DNA of 38,453 nt from Saksenaea vasiformis B4078 (GCA_000697055.1 JNDT01002260.1:1-38453), one strand, 5' to 3'; shown: positions 22,046-35,341, counted from the first letter of the stretch. Made by a program: numbers and translations. The notes: generated by a model not told the origin, from the letters alone.

Positions 22046-23379
22046 ATGCCAGGTGCTTTGATGAGAGCCAGCTGTTCTATGATTAGATCGAATACATCGA
22101 TCTTGGCATCGCTTATACATCGACGTTTCAACTCCACATCGGTAAGACTTACAAAAAGAAAAGGAAAAAAGTAAAAAAGACGCTTTACTATTTTTGGATA
22201 GATGACCGTGCGTGATGCTTTAAACCAAGCCTTGGATGAGGAAATGCAACGCGATGAAAGAGTCTATATGTTGGGTGAAGATATTGGTGTTTATCAAGGA
22301 GCCTACAAGGTAATAAAAATTATATATAAAAAAAAGACAGCTTTATTGATAGTAGGTTTCTGGGTTAGGTTAGCAAAGGATTATTGGACAAATTTGGTGA
22401 ACGGCGTGTGATAGATACGCCTGTCACTGAGATGGGGTTTGCTGGTTTGGCGGTTGGATCGGCTTTAAGTGGATTACGGCCCGTATGCGAATTTATGACA
22501 TTTAACTTTGCCATGCAGGTGAGTCCCTTCCTCTTTTTCTTTTATTTTTGAGGGGTTACGCTGAGTAATTCATTTATTCTATCCTAGGCGATCGATCAAA
22601 TCGTTAATTCGGCTGCCAAAACGCGTTATATGGTGGGCGGGGCTGCCAATTGTCCTGTCGTGTTCCGTGGACCAAATGGGGCGGCGGCGGGGGTGGCTGC
22701 TCAGCATTCACAATGTTATGCCGCATGGTACGGATCGGTGCCAGGTCTTAAGGTTGTGTCCCCGTGGAACGCAGAAGATGCCAAGGGACTACTGAAAGCG
22801 GCGGTCCGTGATCCTAATCCGGTCGTTTTCCTTGAAAATGAAATGGAATATGGCTCAACTTACCCCATGTCCGAACAAGCCTTACAATCCGATTTCACCC
22901 TTCCCATCGGCCAGGCCAAGGTCGAACGAGAAGGGAAGGACCTTACCCTCGTGGCGCATTCACGCTCCGTTGGTTTCTCGCTCAAAGCGGCAGACACATT
23001 GGCCGAAACACAGGGCGTAGCCGTTGAAGTGATCAATCTCCGCTCCATCAAACCACTCGACACAGCTACCATTTTCCAATCATTAAAAAAGACACATCGT
23101 CTTCTTACGGTCGAAGGAGGCTGGGCTTCATTTGGCGTCGGCTCCGAAATAGCAGCACAAATCATGGAATGTAAAGTGAAAATGGATAAGTCGTGTGTGA
23201 TATATAACCTCATTGAACTCTTTTTAGCGGATGCATTTGATTATTTGGATGCGCCTGTAGTCAGAATAGCAGGTGCTGATGTTCCCACTCCTTATGCTGC
23301 TTTTCTTGAATGGTACGCCTTTCCGAACCACGAGACCATCATCAAAGTTGCTTCAGAAATATTGGATAAAAAGATTTAA
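22046..23379 (+). CDS. PDB1: Pyruvate dehydrogenase E1 component, beta subunit
   Basis: Exons 22046-22141, 22202-22309, 22369-22518, 22588-23170 and 23228-23379 give 362 residues. It is part of the mitochondrial pyruvate dehydrogenase complex, pairing with E1 alpha around thiamine diphosphate. Exon 1 encodes an Arg/Ser-rich presequence ([18 protein letters not shown]... RRFNSTS) joined exactly to [15 protein letters not shown], where the mature protein of the family begins. Signatures: [122 protein letters not shown] and [17 protein letters not shown]. Intron 4 (23171-23227, 57 nt) has no stop and a length divisible by three. Its 19 codons are foreign to the family, so I splice it out: [12 protein letters not shown] then fits. 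Confidence 0.95.
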
Positions 23380-23578
23380 GGTTTTCTAGATAGAGAAAGA
23401 GAGAGAGACAGAGATCAGAAAAAGCCCTTCTTTTTTTTCCTTTTGCTTTTTTTTTTTTTTTTTTTTTGCACTACCAAAAAGAAAAAGAAAGGCTGGCTTC
23501 TTTTGTGTTGTTTTTTTGTAACCCAGCTTCCGCTTCTCTTTTTGTTTTTTTTGCTTGGCTTTATCTCATCAACTGGTG

Positions 23579-25524
23579 ATGCTTACCCAGATTAAGAATT
23601 TGTTTCGAAATAAGAAATCAAGCAAGCCGACAGGTGACAGCTTGCCAATGGCAGAGACGTTGGGGGAATATAGAAAAACAGAACTGACGCATCGCCCACA
23701 GAGAAAGCTGCCACTGTAGCAGTACGTCTTGTGGAAGAGGAAAATCAACGGAAAACACAACTCCCCATTTATCCTGGACTGGAACGTTATGAAATTATAC
23801 AAAAAGTAGGAGAGTAAGTTAAACAACCAAACCACAATCCCCGCATAAAGAAAGCAATGACACGAATGCTCATGCTATTCCCGTTGAAAAAAAAGTGGTG
23901 CATTTTCCAACGTGTACAAAGCACGCGACACAGAAACAGACAAGCTGGTTGCCGTCAAGGTGGTGAGAAAACATGAATTGGATGCCTCTGAGGTAATGTA
24001 ACCAAGAAAACTCCCGGGGAAAGTTCTTGCTTACATGGTTTTTCTTTAGTTGGGACAAACGCATTTGCATCCTACAATGAAGAAAAAAACAAAAGTGACC
24101 GAGGTAAAAGAAAAGAAAAAGACACAAATAGATAATGTCATTCCTATTTAGAATGAATGATTTTATTCATTTTCCTTTTTTTTTTTTTTTTTTTAGCGGG
24201 CGAGTATCTTGAAAGAAGTGCAAATTATGCGTAATATCAAGCATCCCAACATTGTCGAATTGATTGAATTTTCCGAATCGGACGATTACTATTTTCTTGT
24301 ATTGGAACTTTGTCAAGGAGGCGAACTCTTTCATCAAATCGTCAAGTTGACCTATTTTTCAGAAACCCTGGCGCGTCATGTTATTGTTCAATTGGCGGAT
24401 GGCGTCCGATTTCTCCATGAAAAATGCGGAGTCGTACACAGGTAAATTTTATTTATTTATTTATTTATTCAGCGAGCCCGCTTTACCTACACTTACCTCC
24501 CCTCCCGCGCAAAAAAAGGGATATCAAGCCAGAAAATATCTTATTTGAACCTATTCCGATCATTCCATCGAAGAACCCTGTGAAATTATTTGATGAGGAC
24601 AAGGAAGATGAAGGCGAGTTTCAAGCTGGTGTAGGAGGGGGTGGTATTGGTAATGTCAAGCTGGCAGATTTTGGTTTGTCCAAAGTCATCTGGGATAATT
24701 CGACCCTGACACCCTGTGGCACGGTTGGTTACACTGCACCAGAGATCGTCCGTGATCAACGCTATTCCAAAGCTGTGGATATGTGGGCCATTGGCTGCGT
24801 TCTCTATACCCTTTTATCAGGATTTCCTCCCTTTTATGACGAATCCATTCGGGCATTGACCGAAAAAGTCGCCAAAGGCCAGTATACCTTTTTGAGTCCA
24901 TGGTGGGATCCCATTTCCGACGAGGCCAAGGACTTGATCCGCCACCTCCTCTGTGTCAATCCCAGCGAACGTTACACCATCACCGAGTTCTTCGAACATC
25001 CATGGATTACAGGTGAAAAGAAGAAGGAGAAGGAGGTCAGACGTGTGTCAGCCATCCAGAACTTTGGCGAAGCCGTATCCAATGGCACACGTCGCAAGGA
25101 TGTCTTCTCTCCAGGTGTCACGTCCATCAAAGAAATCCTGGACATTACGTATGCTGTGCAACGTATGGGTGAAGAAAAACAACATCGCGGTTTCCATGAT
25201 GCCATCATTGAGGAAGAAGACGACGAAGAGGAAGAGGAGGAAGAGGAAGAGGAAGAAACCAAAGTACCCGCTGTGCCCATCCATGATCCGGAAGTCATGG
25301 CCATAGCAGAGAGATTAGCACACAATGGCTGTGCAATCGCCCCCAACCCCTATCATCCAAAGAAAGCAGAACAACAACAACAGCAGCAGCAGCAACCTTC
25401 TTTGACAACACCTGTCACTGCACGTCGACGTAAAAATGGGTTTGAACTCAATCTCGGGAATGCAACCCTACTAAAGAACCGACGCGCACAACAACAACAA
25501 AACGCACAGCCAACACAGGCATAA
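23579..25524 (+). CDS. RCK2: MAPK-activated Ser/Thr kinase, Rck2/Srk1 type
   Basis: Six exons: 23579-23633, 23702-23813, 23896-23992, 24050-24103, 24197-24441, 24519-25524; 522 residues. In yeasts these kinases act below the stress MAPK Hog1/Sty1; that role is inferred from the family. A short N-terminus leads to LPIYPGLERYEIIQKVGDGA; the glycine loop is formed across introns 2/3 (GDGAFSNVYKARD), with VAVKVV holding the ATP-binding Lys. Next come HPNIVELIEFSESDDYYF, VVHRDIKPEN, the family insert GEFQAGVGGGGIGNVKLADF, DFGLSK, CGTVGYTAPEIV and DMWAIGCVLYTLLSGFPPFY. The insert before DFG is diagnostic of the Rck/Srk group. The C-tail has acidic and Gln runs and ends with RRRKNGFELNLGNATLLKNR, a hydrophobic-basic element resembling a MAPK docking site. 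It converges on the TDRD3-like gene with 103 bp between stops. Confidence 0.92.
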
Positions 25525-25627
25525 TAGCATCATCTCTTCCCTCTTTTTTCTTTTTGTTGTAATTCATTGTATATCCACGCATTGTTCCCTCGGACTCCCT
25601 CTTTTTCTCTTCTCTTAAATGCTAATT

Positions 25628-27610
25628 TTATAAAAGATTGGATTCATCTTCCGCTGGCTGATGCGGTTGTCGTCTTCCACCACGCAATGCGTTCATTGTC
25701 CTTCCTTGTGTTTGCCTTGACTGCGTATCATTGGAAATTTGTGAGTGAAGATAGTTGTGAATGAAAGAAGCTAAGGGTTGCGGCGGCTGGCTACTACTAC
25801 TCTCATGGGAGAGTGGCTTCCTCTCTCTTCTACCACGACCGCGATTACCAGGAGGTCTCTTATTAGAAGACGTGTCTTGTGCGTCTGTTTGACGCGTTCC
25901 TTCCGCGGAAGCATGATGTGCTCGCTGATTCTTATGTGCTCGGTGTTCGCTGGTTTCTGTGTTTTGCGTATTATCCTCATTTCCGGGTTCGTGTCCTTTG
26001 TCTCGATGTCCTCTTCTCTGGTTCTTCTTCTTCTTCTCGTCGCCACGCTCAATGGTCTGTGGATCAGCCTGTGCATCAACCGATTCATCCATTCTGCTTC
26101 GACGTTCTTTCCTTTGTTTCTTGGGGTCATCATCGCTCCTCTTTTTCTCCTGTATGTCTACCGGATGACCCGATTCATTATCTTTGTTCTGAAATGCTTT
26201 CCTTTGCTTCTTGGACTCTGTGCCATGTTTGCTGTCCTGCGCATCCAGCGGACGCCCTGGTTCATTCCCTTTGTTTCGATGCTCTTTCCTCTGCTTCTTG
26301 GGTTCAGTACTGCCTGTGTCCACTGGATGACTCGGCTCATTTTCTTTGTTTCGATGATCTTTCCTCTGCTTTTTTTTCTCGTCGATCTCAGTGTCTTCTT
26401 TTCTTTCCTTCGTATCATCCCGGCGTCCTTTCCTCTGATTTTTCTTCATCTCAGATTCTGTCTTTCGTTTGCTTTCACGCGTATTCCTTCCCTGTCCTTT
26501 TGCTTCCTCCTCCTCCTTTTTCATCTCTTGCCCATCCAACGCCGCCTCTTCTTTTGTTCCTTGCGTGTTGTCCCGGCGTCCTTTCCCTTGTTTCCTCTTT
26601 TCACTTGTCTTGTGGACATCTTGTGTTTCATCTCGACTTTCTTTCTTCTGCGATTTCTTCTTATGTTCCTCTCTTTCTCCCTGAGGCGGTTTCTTGGCGT
26701 GCTTTGTCTTGTCGTCTCCTTTTCCCTGTCTTTCCCGGTTGCCCTTTCGATCACCCTGTTTCTCGCTTTGCTTTTGACGCTGCTTAGGTTCCTTCGCCTC
26801 TTTCCCATCATCCGTCACAGCCAGTTGTTTTTCCTGACAACGAGCTGTCAGAACAGATCCCCAGTCCACACATTATTTACCTTTATTTTGAATGGCACAA
26901 ACGGAGGCGGACCCTCCAATGTGTTTTCATGCGTTCGTTTAATAAATTGCTACTCATTCGTTACTCAGACTTCCCATATCTGTTTGCAGCTACAATCGCT
27001 CTTTTTTTTACCTTTCCTGCGCGCCATGCCTGTACCATGGTTTGTACATGACCACCGAGCAAGCGGAATGATCCTGGGACTAAAATCATCAATTGGTCCC
27101 GGATCTCGATAGGCTGCGTTAGCATCACCTTTGTTCCTGGCGGCGTATGAAGCCTTCGTTCCTTTTTTTCAGCGAACATGTTTTTTTTTTCTTTTTTCCT
27201 TCTTTCTTTACTTTAAATCAATCGTTCCCATTTCAACACCTGTGAATTTCTTCTTGCCATCGGTGAATGTTATGCGAAGCAATCGCGGCTTCTCCACTTG
27301 ATGCGCCGCCGGTACCGCTACATTGCGAACGTCGAGGATTTGCAACACAGCTGGACAAGGAATGATGCCTTTGTCAGGTCGAGTAATCCCTGTCTCGCTG
27401 AGCTGACGAAGGTCGATCTTTTTTTTGTGCATTCATGTGTGAGAAAACTGATGAATCCCTTCTTATGTTACAAGTACTTGCATCGAGCGCAGCGCGTAAA
27501 TAGTCCTCGATCGATCCATCCACTTGCTCCAGTTGTTCTTGAATCACTTGTATACCTTGCTCTGTGATATACCAGCCCCTGTCTTGAAATGTCTCGATCG
27601 TTGGTACCAT
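25628..27610 (-). CDS. TDRD3: TDRD3-like protein: DUF1767 + OB-fold, long charged repeat tail
   Basis: Exons 27482-27610, 27212-27417, 27012-27153, 26881-26949 and 25628-26833; 583 residues, phases consistent. The N-terminus (DRGWYITEQGIQVIQEQL, then LDIDLRQLSETGI) is the helical DUF1767 part. The OB-fold follows: GPCVLQI-like PCPAVLQILDVRNVAVP, PRLLRITFTDGKKKFTGVEM, LHTPPGTKVMLTQPIEI, FRLLGGHVQTMVQAW, closed by EGPPPFVPF. LTPPGTKV, LGG and EGxPPPFVPF are the TDRD3 wording rather than RMI1. In animals TDRD3 holds topoisomerase III beta through this OB-fold, working on R-loops and mRNA. The C-terminal 400 residues are Lys/Arg/Glu-rich with about five degenerate 26-30 residue repeats (KKQRKxxRNKxNExxHPVD) and an RG patch (NRGRGRRERK). 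No Tudor or UBA domain is seen. Intron 1 starts with GC. A transposon end lies 202 bp upstream of the ATG. Confidence 0.82.
27418..27481 (-). other. GC-AG intron in TDRD3-like gene
   Basis: On the minus strand the exon ends ...GCG CTC GAT and the intron starts GCAAGTAC; the acceptor is AAAAAG before ATC GAC CTT CGT. Only this GC donor is in phase 0 with the next exon; the GT inside GCAAGT gives phase 1 and an early stop. The join AALD-IDLRQLSETG fits the DUF1767 pattern. Confidence 0.65.
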
Positions 27611-27812
27611 TGCAATGAACAAGGAAATTAAAAAAATGGAAGACTGTCGGTGATTTTTTGCACTTTTCAGCTGAAGATTTCGTTTGGAGCTGTCAGATAT
27701 CTTTTCTTGTCCTATCTTTTCTTTAACTTATGCCCATGACTCATATTATCCTTAACAAATTATACGGATTTTCTAAAGATACTTGTACATCAATGAATAA
27801 AGCTATGATTAC

Positions 27813-27985
27813 ATGTCGTTAGCGAACTACAAAAATGGAAATCGATTCGGGGTCTGTTTAGTTATGAAATTCAGCTTCGATCTTTTTACACTCACCTATT
27901 CCAATCGAAGTTCTCAACTTCCTATTTTTTTTTTGGCAATACTTACGACATTGTCTAAACGTCGCGAGCTTCTATTGCTCGGATT
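27813..27985 (+). repeat. Left terminal inverted repeat of Fanzor transposon
   Basis: Inverse complement of 32309-32483. It contains two small stem-loops kept in both copies: GAAGTT-CTC-AACTTC (loop CTT in the other end's same orientation) and CGAGC-TTCTATT-GCTCG. Differences from the right end include TTATGAAATT versus TTATATGAAATT and the T/A run length. Confidence 0.9.
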
Positions 27986-28258
27986 ATTTGATTTTCAATC
28001 TTCACAGAGAGGACATGTGGACGTGAGTTTGTGAATGCGACTCAGCCCTTTTTAGTATAGTAGGCGATCATTGCCATCCAACGCTGGTGTATTACCGAAT
28101 GTAGAGCCCATCTTTTTACTTGCTCAGCATCCCTTTAATACTGGATACTGCAGTCTAATACTAAGAATTACCGAGCAACACGGGGCGTGGCAGCACGAGG
28201 AAGTTATGGGGAGAGTGTTCAAAATCGGTATTTCCTGTCATTCACTTTCTCAGCTTCC

Positions 28259-28702
28259 TTACGTATTGCCCGTCACTTTTTCCATAATGGCGCGCAATCT
28301 AATGAAGCTTTCTTCTAGATATTGGTAAAAAAAGAAAAAAGAAAACATGGTAGTCAGACAACTAAAGATGCAGTTGATTAGGCCTGTAAAAGTGGATATC
28401 ATTGTTCTCGAAATTCCCGTAACTGGACCATGAATGACATGCTCCACTTTGTGTTCTGTGTGCGGATATGTCTTCGAATAGTCTCGTATGAATTGAAGCA
28501 GGACCATGATAATGGAATTTTCGTATATGTTGTGAGTTGCGTAAGTGCTAGTGTGAATGAAAATAAATGTCAGATACGGTAATCGAGAAAATCCAGCAAC
28601 GTTTTGATAAATCCGTTTAGACTGTGGGAGCGCTGTTTGGTATAGCACACCATGCTCAGAAACTAGATTCAAGGTTTTTTTTTCTGATTCGGTGGCACCC
28701 AT
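28259..28702 (-). CDS. Unassigned ORF inside the Fanzor transposon
   Basis: 147-codon ORF with an ATG at 28700-28702, running opposite to the Fanzor gene. It resembles no family known to me. It has a Phe/Leu-rich central part (LPYLTFIFIHTSTYATHN) and a hydrophobic stretch (INCIFSCLTTMFSFFFFYQY) that could be one membrane segment. Its first codons lie in the first copy of the tandem repeat. It could be a chance ORF. Confidence 0.2.
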   Translation of the reverse strand: MGATESEKKTLNLVSEHGVLYQTALPQSKRIYQNVAGFSRLPYLTFIFIHTSTYATHNIYENSIIMVLLQFIRDYSKTYPHTEHKVEHVIHGPVTGISRTMISTFTGLINCIFSCLTTMFSFFFFYQYLEESFIRLRAIMEKVTGNT

Positions 28703-29015
28703 ATGCTCCGATTGATCTACTAAGTAGCTTGATGCAATCTCGTTTTTTTTTAGGTATTGTTTCTTTTCTTTGTCTTTGACGGCTCAACATGCTTACTAGC
28801 TTTATTCAGGAAGTATCATGTAACTTCCTTTTCTGACCCGTTGGCATCCGTGGGTCCTGATTGGTCTACTAAGTAGCTTGATGCAATCTCGTTTTTTTCG
28901 GTATTGTTTCTTTTCTTTGTCTTTGATGGCTCAACATACTTACTAGCTTTATTCAGGAAGTATCATGCATCATTTTTTCTGATCCGTCGGTATCCGTGCG
29001 CTCCGATTGGTTCAA
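28682..29015 (+). repeat. Tandem repeat, 2.3 copies of a ~147-bp unit
   Basis: Unit starts at 28682, 28831 and (partial) 28977, each with TTCTGAT/CCCG followed by GG(T/C)(A/G)(T/C)CC. Shared blocks include CTACTAAGTAGCTTGATGCA, GTTTCTTTTCTTTGTCTTTG and ACTAGCTTTATTCAGGAAGT. Copies 1 and 2 differ at only a few positions; copy 3 fades out after about 40 bp where the Fanzor reading frame opens. Its position upstream of the nuclease gene suggests promoter or subterminal binding sites. Confidence 0.88.
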
Positions 29016-29132
29016 CGCAAACCCTTCTTCGTTCTCTTTGAGGCATGCTGTTTTTCTTCTTTGTCTTTTATAAACCTATCAGTTCTTTCCCTCTCAATTG
29101 TGTTCTTTGTCCTCATATCACGCACTGTTCGT

Positions 29133-32100
29133 GAATTCATCAAAAGAAAGAAGTTAGAAAAGAAACACCGATTGGAACAGGAAGAACAAGAACGACAGCA
29201 GGGTGCAGAGACTACTGACGAGGAAGGAACGGGTCGGGACGAACTAGGTACTATACCTGCTAAAACAGTGCTCGAATATAACTGTTTCTCGTCTAGAGCG
29301 GAAGCGCCAACGTCGAGGAAAATCTCGACGTACAACAAAAAGGAAGCAATCGTCCGACGAGAAGAAAGAAAAGAGGGGAGCCCGCGACGAACGAGAAGCT
29401 GGAGTTCGCTCCGAGAGGCATACCCCAATGGGGCCATGTCCAACTTGTATGAGGGCCGCCAAGCAAGCAGCACAACAAGGCGATCTTGAATTACAACGAT
29501 ATCGACATGAGACAGCAGGAACACAATCACGCGCATCAAATCGAAACTGTCCGGATTATAAACCACGCTTGAAAACAAAGACGAAGGAACTACTTGGTGG
29601 TGCAACTGTACATACTCACTGCATCAAGCATGGATTGTACTGTCTGTTACGCATATTGGACGAAGCGGAAAAGATCCGTCTCATTGAAGGCATCAGAGTC
29701 GTAGTGGACTTCAACCGAAAAATTGCGATCAAAAGCCATCTTTTCCTCCTTTATTACCTGACTCGTCGTTTGGCTTCTCAACTGCCAATCCTACCCGTTT
29801 TTTTAACGAAGTTTTCTTCACGAGCATATTCCAGCTTCTTCTCGGTGGCCAAATATCCAACAAAGCAATATTATCACAAGAACTTCGGGAGGACCTCCTT
29901 CATGTCTTTTCTCAGTTCATACAAGAGCACCCCAGTGCCCGGTGCAATAAGGTGATATCACCAGCCGGCAAACCACCGGTAGCTTTCAGCCATATGCTTT
30001 CGTCCACTGCCTCGCAATGCGCGACCAACTTCACCAACCATATTGTGGAGAACTTTGATGGTTACTACATCTCAAATTTACAAGCATCTCTCCTGCGCCA
30101 ATATCCGGTATGTATAGTAGCTGGATAGGCGAAGTCGATAGCTCTTTTTTTTATCCACACAGGGCCTCAAGGCCGGCCAAGCATTTGCATACGCACAGTA
30201 CGTTTACAATATTACCACAAAAGACCCTAAATGCCCTCCGGAATGGCGCACAGTCATATTATGACGACAATGTTGACATAGATGACAACGACCTCAATGA
30301 TACGCTACTAGCATTGGTCGACGAAGCAAGCGATCGGTGGGATCACAGCTTTGACCAAATACGGCTCGCTCCTCAACGTCTAACCCGGAGACAACAACCC
30401 CAGACTTCAGCTGTCGCAAGTTCCTCATCAGAGCCGTTAACACAAGTTACGGACTATTCCCCGGCACTCACGCCTGGCTCGATCGATGCTCCATCGCCTT
30501 CTCTCAGTATGACTACTGTTGGTAGCTTAGGTGTCTCTCAACTTGCTCTGGACCAGTCAATTACGACTGCTACTTTGACGGGATATCCTCATCTGTTTTT
30601 GCCAATCTTGTATGAAATACTTGGTTATATGGAACTCTGGAACGATCAGAAAGAAGAGCTCCCAGCTACGGTGCAAACAGAAGCCGGATTCACATGGACG
30701 CGCCACAAGTTGTCAAGTTTACCTGAATGGGCATTTCTGAACTATCGCCGCCGTACCAATCTTGTGCGTGCCGTCACCAAGATCATCAATGAACGACGTG
30801 CCTTCGAACCTGGACGTCTTCCGGTCGGCTTTGGCCAAAATTCTATCGATCAGATGCAGTCGTTCATCGCAGAAGCTAAGCAGCAACTAGATAATGGTGT
30901 ATTCACCGCATCTGGGTATCTGGCTAGACAACAGACGCGGTTGTTCATCCTTGCCCCTGTGCCTGGTCTTACTCTAAAGCATATCAGCATTGACCATGAG
31001 ACCATGGGAACCATCCTCCGTCACTTTGGCCTTGGCCACCACGCTGCAAGATCCGGGACCCCTGTACCTGTCGATCGCCCGCATACCAATTTCAACATGT
31101 TTGATATGGGCAAAATGAAGCGGTAAGATGAAGCCAAAAACACGCAAGGTGCTGATTTGTTTGGTTTAGACACGGCATATTCCAAAATGCCTTTCTCACG
31201 GACGGCTATGCCACCTCCTTTATATTTCTCAAACCTGTACCAGAAGACCAGTTGCCATCCCTTGCATTAGACGATATCAATTTGGACGATCTCCAACACT
31301 GCAAAATCTGGGGAGTAGATCCGGGAGTCAATGAAGTATTTGTTGGCGTTGATGACAGTGATAGGGCCGTTTATGCCCACCCAGCACATGTGGGCAACCA
31401 TCGACACCAAGTGCGAAAATTTTCGACAGCAGAGTATTACGTTAAGGCAGGATTCAAAAAGACAAACACCAAGATCATGCAGTGGAAGAAAGCACAAGGC
31501 ATTGATCGTATTGAAAGCGCAATATCCACAGCCAAAACAATGGATCTTGCAAGATTGGATGAATACATTGCTGGCCTTCTGGAGCGTCTGCCTGCGTTAA
31601 CCCAATTCTATGGCATCGAGGTCCCAAAGCTCCATTTCCTTAACTACCGTGGGCGCCAAAAGGTGGATGACGAAATGGTGAACATATTTCTCCGAGGTGG
31701 CAAGAAGTATAATGCAAGTCCGAGCATTGTGAGCCGAGAAGTACTTGCAGCAAGAACTAGAGCTGATGGAACGATGCGTCGCAAGCGCAAGCAACGGACG
31801 CCACCCGTTGCCCAAGCCCAAACCGTCCCCAAACCGTAAGTTGCGTGTTTGAATAGAAGTCTGAAAGACAAAACTGATTCATGCCATGTTCTTTTAGTAA
31901 CAAGTGGCGCAAGGCAGAGTTCGTTCGCACCCATGATGATGTGGTAAATGTGGTCTGTGTCGGTGACGGACGGTTCGATTGGCGTACGTTCAGGGGGAAG
32001 CCCCACGGTCTGGCAAAAAGGCTTCGGAAATTACTGAAACGAGCAGAGACAGAAGAGCGACTGATCATGGTGTCCGTAAATGAAGCGTACTCAAGCAAAG

Positions 32101-32339
32101 TCTGCAGCGTCTGTGGAACGAGATCGTTGGACAACTTGCAAATAGAAGGATCGAACTTGCATTCCGTGATAGTATGCAACAGCTGCTCACGCGTCTGGCA
32201 ACGAGATCTGAATGCCGCAAGAAATATCCACGCGTTGGCCATGCTGGCGATTGAAGGTGCCCACCAGCCAACGAGTCGCCCACCGATATTCAATCACAAC
32301 TTCGAACCAATCCGAGCAACAGAAGCTCGCGACGTTTAG
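29133..32339 (+). CDS. Fanzor RNA-guided nuclease, copy B (two apparent frameshifts)
   Basis: About 1000 codons. Introns inferred at 29248-29296, 30108-30162, 31123-31169 and 31836-31897. The true start is not resolved; no in-frame ATG precedes 29428, so an upstream exon is likely and 29133 is only where coding-like sequence is clear. Order: a Lys/Arg/Glu-rich N-terminus, CPTC with a downstream RASNRNC motif, a helical middle, then the RuvC-like nuclease: first Asp in IWGVDPGVNEVFVGVDD, Glu in SVNEAYSSKVCSVC, last Asp in WQRDLNAARNIHA, with CSVC/CNSC as zinc ribbon. All three catalytic residues are present. Two frame breaks appear: a one-base loss in a T7 run at 29798-29804 and another within 30216-30260; they could be sequencing errors, unrecognised introns or early decay. 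The last nine codons lie inside the right inverted repeat, and only 144 bp separate the stop from the element end. Confidence 0.85.
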
Positions 32340-32483
32340 ACAATATCGTAAGTATTGCCAAAAAAAAATAGGAAGTTAAGAACTTCGATTGGGAATAGGT
32401 GAGCGTAAAAAGATCGAAGCTGAATTTCATATAACTAAACAGACCCCGAATCGATTTCCATTTTTGTAGTTCGCTAACGACAT
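32309..32483 (+). repeat. Right terminal inverted repeat, candidate omega-RNA region
   Basis: Inverse complement of the left repeat. It includes the Fanzor stop codon (32337-32339) and the whole 3' flank to the element tip. Stem-loops: CGAGC/GCTCG (32313-32329), GAAGTT-AAG-AACTTC (32372-32386), and a longer-range CTTCGAT/ATCGAAG pair (32383-32419). In TnpB and Fanzor systems the guide scaffold is transcribed from this side and the guide is the flanking DNA; here that would start at 32484. This assignment is inference. Confidence 0.6.

Positions 32484-35341
<2,858 letters not shown>

Larger units (their letters stand above)
27813..32483 (+). mobile_element. Fanzor-carrying transposon with ~175-bp terminal inverted repeats
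   Basis: A 4671-bp element bounded by inverted repeats at 27813-27985 and 32309-32483, which match almost perfectly (a few substitutions and 1-3 nt indels). Both ends begin ATGTCGTTAGCGAACTACAA. Inside are an unassigned minus-strand ORF, a 2.3-copy tandem repeat of about 147 bp, and the Fanzor gene. No DDE, hAT, tyrosine-recombinase or Helitron protein is seen, so the element either depends on a transposase elsewhere or moves in a way linked to Fanzor. I could not find a convincing target-site duplication; only a 2-bp AT could be claimed if the true tip is GTCGTT. It is inserted between the divergently arranged TDRD3-like gene and mitochondrial GluRS gene. Confidence 0.85.

Noticed and set aside
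25778..27112. A 444-codon plus-strand ORF, with a second long one at 25879-26787
   Set aside because: Both are antisense to the Lys/Glu/Arg-rich TDRD3-like tail. Their Leu/Phe/Ser/Cys composition is the expected complement of AAG/GAA-rich codons, and there is no family resemblance.
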